IMG/VR virus record: IMGVR_UViG_3300025030_000074
Location: 1-64,000 of that record
DNA length: 64,000 nucleotides
Direction: 5' to 3' (one strand)
From: a virus
The notes under the pieces are model-generated. The model was not told the origin of the DNA. It did no database searches and saw only the letters and a list, made by a program, of their open reading frames with translations. The translations under genes and the position numbers were made by a program. Each line of letters begins with the position of its first letter. Within the stretch, counting starts at the first letter, position 1. Of the stretch, positions 58,119 through 64,000 are shown in pieces.

Positions 58119-61100
58119 CTATAATATTCTACTAAAAGCTTTCAGCGCCTCATCCGGATCTTTAATTGCCTTCAACTTAACCCATATTGGAATCATCTCT
58201 TGGGCTCTTGCTTTGAGCTTATTGTATCCCTTTGGCCACTTTCCAGTATTTCTTTGAAATTCCTCCCCCGGATGAGCAAATTGGACTAAAAGTTTTCCTG
58301 CAGAATTAATAATCCCCTGGGTGGCTACTGGACTTTTAATTATCTTAAAAGTTTCATAAGGATTAAACCAGAATGATAATTCTGCTGCAAGACGCCTTGA
58401 TTGATATCTTATAAATTTATAAGACCAATTCTTTTTATCGTCATCATCATCTCCAGACATTAATAAATATGTAGACCATGCAAGGATTATGACAGCAGTG
58501 TCCACTACAGTAGCTAGAATCGCTTTTCTTTCTGTAGGAGTCATAACTGTCCATCTCATATCGATCTCTTGTTGTATCCTAAATAGATTATTCCAATGAT
58601 ACTTGACAAATCTAGCAGAAATAGGATAATGTCCCTCTTCCCATCTAGCAGATTCCTGGTTAAACGTTCTTTTTAACCAACGTCTTCCCCACCTTCTATT
58701 AAAACCCGGCATAATCCAAGATCTAAACAGCATAATAGGTCGTATAAGAGTATATCTGTTTGCTACGGGCCTATCAAAAGCATTTCTTATACCTTCTATT
58801 TGAGTTCTGGTAGCATGAATACGATTTCTCAAATCCTGTAAGTCTTTTATTCTTATAGTATAACCCTCTCTTGGACTGTGTTCAAAATAGGCAATGTTTT
58901 TATCAAGTTTAATTCTTCCTTTACTATCGGTAGCATGAAGAGCTTCCCAGAGAGTTTTATCCTTTCCAGCATCATTCTTAAATACCCTTCCATCTTTATT
59001 ATATACCTTAAAGGTTTTTAATACCGCTATCATAAAAGTAACAGCTAAATCATGGTCGGTTCCAGATTGTATAAATAATGCTCCGGGAGTCCTTCTTACA
59101 AAACTTGCAGTCTTAAGATTTTTAAAATCTTGTTCAGTATGTCTCGCAGGATCAATCATTTGAACAATTTGTCCTATTATAGTTTCAGGAACAGCTTTTC
59201 CCATATCAGAGAAAAAGTTATGCATATTAGCAAAATAGGCTACCTCTGCCTCCGCTAAAGTAGTAGGAGTGGCAAATTCCTTTCCAAAAGTCTCTGTCCA
59301 CGCATGCATTTTACCCCTAACCAAGTCAGTTGTAGCTTGAAAAATATTACCACCTAGCATCAAAGCAGATGTATAACTTAATGCTAAATCTACCCATTTA
59401 TCTACTTTAGTTCTGGTTTCTCTAGTTCTTCCATAAAAATTAGATTCAATAAATGCTTTAAAATGTTTCTGTATATTAGACTCTTCATGCTTACTCTTAA
59501 GCTCTTTTCTCTCTAAACCAAATACCTTAGCCGCTCTTTCAAATATATTTCCTTCCTTGGGAAATCGCCTTGCTTCCATAGTATCTCTCATAGAATCAAC
59601 AATATCTGCAAATCCAGCTTTATGTTTATATTCTATTGCTGCACCAACATACCTTCCTATTGAACCAAATAAATCATAGGAGACATCTTTTGCATCTATA
59701 TCAAAATTATAGTAGATAGGGATAAGGTTATCGTCACCAGATGCCATAGGACCATATATCATCTCATCTCTTTCGGTTTTTTGAATAGTTTCATTATACC
59801 ATTCTTTAACCATGGCTATAGGACCTTCAGTAAACAGTTTAGCTCGTGAAGTTTTATAGATAGCGGGTAAACTAAATCCTCTTCTAGCATCTTCTGAATA
59901 CACCTCTTGATGTTCAAGATACAAATTAGTGATATAATCAAGGTATTCTCTTTCAGGAGCACTTAAGGACTCAAATCTCTTATTACTGTATTTTTTGCTA
60001 TCAGGTTCAGTAAGAAAGTTCTTAGCAATATATTCTATTCCTTCATATTCTATCTTAAACTTGCTTGCCAAATCATATACTTCTCCCGTAGCTTGCCTAC
60101 CATTACGTTCCATCCATAGTTTAAATCCAAGAGTATCCGCTCCTCCAAATTCCTTTTTCTTTGCATCAAGAACTTCTTTCCAATCCTTTCGTAATATAGT
60201 ATTTTTTTCATACCATTGAGCCGCTTTCATCTTACGTTTTCTTGTAGAACCAATATTCTCAATCGAACTATACATGTTTTGTTCGGCTTTATTGAATTTT
60301 GTCCAATCTAAAGCAGAAAGAAGCGAAGGTCTTACTTTAGGTTCATATTTACCCTCTTTCTCGTTCCATTGATAATCTACTACTTCATCTATTAAACTTC
60401 CATAAATAGCCTCAGGAGTTTGGTCTCTGAATTTCTTCATAGAGGATATAAACTTCTTAGTCTTTTCTTGAAGGTCGGCTATAACAGGTACTTTCTCATC
60501 TGTAGCTTCATAAAGCATCTTCTTCATACTTTTAGCAAAAGCAGCGAACACAACATCATCTGATCCAATAGCTTCATCAAGATAGAGCATTGCAGAAGTC
60601 TCATCTCTATCAGCAATAACAAATTGTTCGGTAAACTTTTCAAGATCTAATTTCTCATCTTCAGTTTTAGCGCTTCTATTTAATTCTTCATGAGGAACCT
60701 CTTCCCATAGTATTTTTGCCTGAAGAGGAATACCTTCTTCAAGATAGGATTTCTTTAGCTTGGGATAGGTGGCATTTATATAATCTAATGCGGCTAATAT
60801 GTCCTCTTTCAAGTCTTCTTTCTTCATATTTCCCAATCTGATCTGCTTATCTATAAAAGACCCAAGTTCGGGAAATACATCTTCATAATGCTTTAGAAAG
60901 CTTCTAATATCTCTTAGTTTTCCTATCTTTGCTCTACCATTTAAGGTTGTACTATTTACTGTTTCATTAAATCTGTCCACAGTTTTCTTGGTATCTTCAA
61001 ACGCTTTTTCTATAAATGCACCCATTCCTTCAAAATCCTCTATATCTTTAAGAGTCTCTAAAAGCTGTCCATACTTTTCTGAAGCTTCAAACTTTTTCTT

Positions 61101-64000
61101 TTTCTTTGCTAAAGTTATTTCCTTCTTAAGGATTATACGAACATCATCCACCAATTTTCTAAGAGAGGTTATATCTACCTTAGGAGACTTCTTGAATTCC
61201 TGTTCACCAACTTTTATATCTTTGTTCTCTATACTATCAGGATTTTTCTGGAAATATGTTCTTGAAGTTAGATTTCTAACATCTAGGTCAACTGTTACAT
61301 CAAAAAGAATGTCGTTTGCAACTCCTCCATATACTCTTTCTATTTCCTTTCTAATAGAAACTTCTTTTGCACTTCTAAAGATGTTAAGAATCCTTTGAAT
61401 TATTAACTTTATAGTACGTAAGATTTGACCTCCAATACCCTCTGTTTTAGATTCTTGCCATCTATCTACTATATGATCAGATAGGAGTTTACCTGCAGTT
61501 TCCTTTCTTAAATATTCATCTGTATCTGATATCAAACCTTCAGCAAGTTCAGAATATTCCTGCTTAACTTTTTGGTATTTCTCAGTTTGAGGAACTAATT
61601 CCATCATCCTTTTTACAAGAGGATTGTTATCTCCTAATAGTTCTATAAAGAAATGTGAGAATTCTTCTGGAATAGTTTTTAAGTTAGCCTTGCCTTGTGC
61701 CACAAGTATCAATCTTTCAAAGATTAAGGAGGCTCCTATGGCATCTACTCCAACTCTTTCCTTCATATTATCTACCATCTCTAAAGTAACTCCAAAAGGA
61801 GCAAGTATCTGAAGTAATCTTTTATCAAGTTCTATATCTCGTGCCTTTTTATCTTCAACCGTTATTTGAAGTAGTGGTTTAGAGGAAGGCTGTTCTTGAA
61901 GCTTATTCCTAACTTGCATTAATACTTTTCCGAGAATATTGGCCCCCTTTAAAGTTTTATCATATACTCCAAAAAGAGTATCTTTCCAATAATTCTTTTC
62001 AATTATTTCTTGAGTTCCTGTATTAAGTAATTTTTGTGTTAAATCAGGGTTATTTTGGAACTTAGCTTTCACAGCATTCATCATATACTGCAATCTATTT
62101 TCTTCATTTTGGTCCAAAGTAAACTGCCTTCTTACCTTCCTACTTGCAGCCCCACCTTGTTTAGAAATTATAGCTATTTTAGATTTTTCTTCAAGATTAC
62201 TAGTTCTTTGAGCCATATAGTAACCTTCAGAATTCCAATATTCATTTCCATGTTCGTCTTTAATAGGAACTTTTAATTGTTCAAAATTTGACATAAAAGT
62301 TTTAGAAGTTTCCAAAGCTGCATCATATCTTTCTTTAGTATATTGCTCTTCTTTATTAATAACTATTTTACTTTTTCCTACTTCTTTTATAGGTTGTTCT
62401 ATATCTACAATTTCCTCTTCCTCTTCTATAAATTCTGCTCTATCTTTTGCAAACTCCTCTTTCATTATAAATCCATAAGAATGGAAATCAGATTTTTTAG
62501 AGTAATCTACCCTATCTCTATTTGTAGGAACAATAGTTTTAACGTTATCATTATCAAAGAAGTATTCTTTAAGATGATTCTTGAATCCAAGAGAAGTTAT
62601 CTTATGATATACTCCTAAATTAATATCTCCATCATGAAATCCCATAAGTTTATATAACCTAGTTATAGGAGGGGATATTAATGCTCTGGTCTCTGGATGT
62701 ACTGCCTTTGGCTTAAGTATCTTTAGATAAGGATAAAATCGTTTATTACCTTTAGAATCTACAAAGGAAGGGTTACTATCTTCTCTTAAATCTAATAAAA
62801 TAGAAGTAGGTATTTCATCTTGTTTTTTAACTTCTTTTGCATTAAGAGGCTTTCCTTTATCATCAAGCCTAATTCTTGGTACCCATCTATTGTTAGAATT
62901 ATTATGCCTTAAGAATTGATCAATGAAGTTATCCGTACTAACAGGATCATACTTAGAATATAATCCTCTTACTATATCTCCTTGAAAGTCAAATAATCCT
63001 TTACTTTGAAACCATTCCGAGGGAATAAGATGAATAAAACTTCCTGTTTCAAATCCCATACCGTTAGCAAGTAATGCATATTCTGCTAAATTACTTGCAA
63101 ACTTCTCCGTTTTAGGATCTCTCAATAGTTGTTGCCAAGAATTTCTTATTTCTTCTACTTCACTGTCACTTAATCTACCCGCATTATTAAAAAATACAAA
63201 CTTTAAAGTTCTTGTGACATCTGCTGTGAAGAAAGGTTTGAGTATACTTACAAGTTTATTGCCTTGAAAGTCAGGATTTTCTTTCATCTTAATTTCCATA
63301 TCCTCTTTTAAAGCAACAAGCTGATTTGCTATAGAATTATCTCCTATGAATAACCTTTCTCTATTTCCTTCTCCATAAACATCTTTAAATTTTGTAGTAT
63401 CTTTTGAGTACAAGTATGTCAAGAAATCATAGTTTATGAGTTCCATATCCTCTTCTTGCAATCTAATTCCCAGATTTTCTTCTATGGACTCTCTAACTGC
63501 TTGAAAAGAACTTTGCATCCAAGGAAATTCTTTGCTCAAATGTTCTATAGGTCTTCTATAGCCAAATTCTGCAAAAGCATATAATCTAGGATACCTCTCT
63601 AAGGCCGGCCAAGTCTCCACTCTTTTTATTTGATTTAAAAAGGCTATTCCATCACTCATGGTAGGTCCTAGTCCCATAGCATCGGAACGCATGGAAACAG
63701 ATTCCTGAAATATCTCTTCTCCTAATTTTCTATATTCAATAAAGGAAGATAATATCCTCATTTGAACCTCATAATGTTTTTTTGTTCTTTCTTCACCTTT
63801 TGCCTTTATACCATTTTCAAGTTCCTTAGTAGAAATATCAAAGAATCCCTTCATCATCTTGTTAATTCCAGATAGATTTTTAACCTCTTCAATAACCTGT
63901 TTTAAAGCTTCCTTTTCCGCTACTAATGTTTCTCCTTTATTTCCATAGAGTTCAGAAAGTCTTCTTATTATTGGTTGTGAGATGAAAAGGTCTGCAGTTT
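58119..64000 (-). CDS. Giant virion-type protein with embedded NADAR domain, N-terminus outside window
   Basis: The frame stays open to the right edge, giving at least 1,960 codons; the ATG at 63857 is internal. Counting from it: residues about 520-655 form a NADAR (YbiA-like) domain (WNSEGYYMAQRTSN, NAVKAKFQNNPDLTQKLLNT, GANILGKVLMQVRNKL). Near 729 is IPEEFSHFFIELLG, resembling a degenerate metal-peptidase helix. Long coiled or helical parts follow, and a hydrophobic segment (AVIILAWSTYLLMSG) is near 1785-1800. Such giant proteins in crAss-like phages are packaged or form the ejection apparatus. NADAR enzymes cleave ADP-ribose bonds, so an injected anti-defence or NAD-related role is possible. 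Confidence 0.82.
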   Translation of the reverse strand, partial: TADLFISQPIIRRLSELYGNKGETLVAEKEALKQVIEEVKNLSGINKMMKGFFDISTKELENGIKAKGEERTKKHYEVQMRILSSFIEYRKLGEEIFQESVSMRSDAMGLGPTMSDGIAFLNQIKRVETWPALERYPRLYAFAEFGYRRPIEHLSKEFPWMQSSFQAVRESIEENLGIRLQEEDMELINYDFLTYLYSKDTTKFKDVYGEGNRERLFIGDNSIANQLVALKEDMEIKMKENPDFQGNKLVSILKPFFTADVTRTLKFVFFNNAGRLSDSEVEEIRNSWQQLLRDPKTEKFASNLAEYALLANGMGFETGSFIHLIPSEWFQSKGLFDFQGDIVRGLYSKYDPVSTDNFIDQFLRHNNSNNRWVPRIRLDDKGKPLNAKEVKKQDEIPTSILLDLREDSNPSFVDSKGNKRFYPYLKILKPKAVHPETRALISPPITRLYKLMGFHDGDINLGVYHKITSLGFKNHLKEYFFDNDNVKTIVPTNRDRVDYSKKSDFHSYGFIMKEEFAKDRAEFIEEEEEIVDIEQPIKEVGKSKIVINKEEQYTKERYDAALETSKTFMSNFEQLKVPIKDEHGNEYWNSEGYYMAQRTSNLEEKSKIAIISKQGGAASRKVRRQFTLDQNEENRLQYMMNAVKAKFQNNPDLTQKLLNTGTQEIIEKNYWKDTLFGVYDKTLKGANILGKVLMQVRNKLQEQPSSKPLLQITVEDKKARDIELDKRLLQILAPFGVTLEMVDNMKERVGVDAIGASLIFERLILVAQGKANLKTIPEEFSHFFIELLGDNNPLVKRMMELVPQTEKYQKVKQEYSELAEGLISDTDEYLRKETAGKLLSDHIVDRWQESKTEGIGGQILRTIKLIIQRILNIFRSAKEVSIRKEIERVYGGVANDILFDVTVDLDVRNLTSRTYFQKNPDSIENKDIKVGEQEFKKSPKVDITSLRKLVDDVRIILKKEITLAKKKKKFEASEKYGQLLETLKDIEDFEGMGAFIEKAFEDTKKTVDRFNETVNSTTLNGRAKIGKLRDIRSFLKHYEDVFPELGSFIDKQIRLGNMKKEDLKEDILAALDYINATYPKLKKSYLEEGIPLQAKILWEEVPHEELNRSAKTEDEKLDLEKFTEQFVIADRDETSAMLYLDEAIGSDDVVFAAFAKSMKKMLYEATDEKVPVIADLQEKTKKFISSMKKFRDQTPEAIYGSLIDEVVDYQWNEKEGKYEPKVRPSLLSALDWTKFNKAEQNMYSSIENIGSTRKRKMKAAQWYEKNTILRKDWKEVLDAKKKEFGGADTLGFKLWMERNGRQATGEVYDLASKFKIEYEGIEYIAKNFLTEPDSKKYSNKRFESLSAPEREYLDYITNLYLEHQEVYSEDARRGFSLPAIYKTSRAKLFTEGPIAMVKEWYNETIQKTERDEMIYGPMASGDDNLIPIYYNFDIDAKDVSYDLFGSIGRYVGAAIEYKHKAGFADIVDSMRDTMEARRFPKEGNIFERAAKVFGLERKELKSKHEESNIQKHFKAFIESNFYGRTRETRTKVDKWVDLALSYTSALMLGGNIFQATTDLVRGKMHAWTETFGKEFATPTTLAEAEVAYFANMHNFFSDMGKAVPETIIGQIVQMIDPARHTEQDFKNLKTASFVRRTPGALFIQSGTDHDLAVTFMIAVLKTFKVYNKDGRVFKNDAGKDKTLWEALHATDSKGRIKLDKNIAYFEHSPREGYTIRIKDLQDLRNRIHATRTQIEGIRNAFDRPVANRYTLIRPIMLFRSWIMPGFNRRWGRRWLKRTFNQESARWEEGHYPISARFVKYHWNNLFRIQQEIDMRWTVMTPTERKAILATVVDTAVIILAWSTYLLMSGDDDDDKKNWSYKFIRYQSRRLAAELSFWFNPYETFKIIKSPVATQGIINSAGKLLVQFAHPGEEFQRNTGKWPKGYNKLKARAQEMIPIWVKLKAIKDPDEALKAFSRIL

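Noticed and set aside
63857-63857. Start of the giant gene at the internal ATG
   Set aside because: The frame continues upstream without a stop to the window edge with coding-like sequence, so the true start is outside.

Overview
The window is a stretch of a large, AT-rich double-stranded DNA phage genome that most likely infects a member of the Bacteroidota. Three things support the host assignment. Promoter-like boxes fit the Bacteroidota -7 consensus TAnnTTTG. Start codons are preceded by A-rich leaders without Shine-Dalgarno sequences. One gene (19853-20737) encodes a secreted protein typical of the Bacteroidota type IX secretion world. The order terminase, portal, major capsid, fibre-like proteins on one strand, replication genes on the other, plus a giant virion-type protein, resembles crAss-like phages (Crassvirales). 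That placement is an inference from layout and protein style; no database was searched.

Layout. (1) 1-24311, minus strand: read from right to left, a set of small accessory genes, two DNA methyltransferases, an unusual tRNA, the secreted protein, small DNA-binding-like proteins, a GroES-like co-chaperonin, terminase large subunit, portal, acidic scaffold-like protein, major capsid protein, repetitive beta-rich fibre or decoration proteins and neck/tail-type proteins. At least four free-standing homing-type endonucleases (HNH, two endonuclease VII-like, GIY-YIG) sit between these genes. (2) 24312-25162: the largest non-coding region, between divergent blocks, with a minus-strand promoter and a folded, GC-rich RNA candidate containing a tRNA-like element. 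(3) 25163-57952, plus strand: many short early genes with shared leaders. These are followed by an amidoligase / ATP-grasp / class II glutamine amidotransferase gene set, family A DNA polymerase, SF2 helicase, DnaB-like helicase, Sak4-like ATPase, SSB, TOPRIM primase, a RusA-like protein and a PD-(D/E)XK exonuclease. A group I intron carrying a LAGLIDADG gene in its P1 loop splits a phosphoesterase gene exactly in its GNHD motif. (4) 58119-64000, minus strand: one gene of more than 1,950 codons, open at the right edge, with an embedded NADAR domain and a C-terminal membrane segment.

How it works together: the plus-strand block supplies early takeover functions, replication and recombination. 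The minus-strand blocks supply the particle. The five-gene amidoligase set probably makes or attaches an amide or peptide-like modification to an unknown substrate; in this arrangement it is the best candidate for a little-described system. Several GC-rich structured RNA candidates (24950-25125, 26850-26990, 28285-28451, 35792-35910, 38749-38873, 57953-58081), which protein-coding annotation does not explain, are the second theme.
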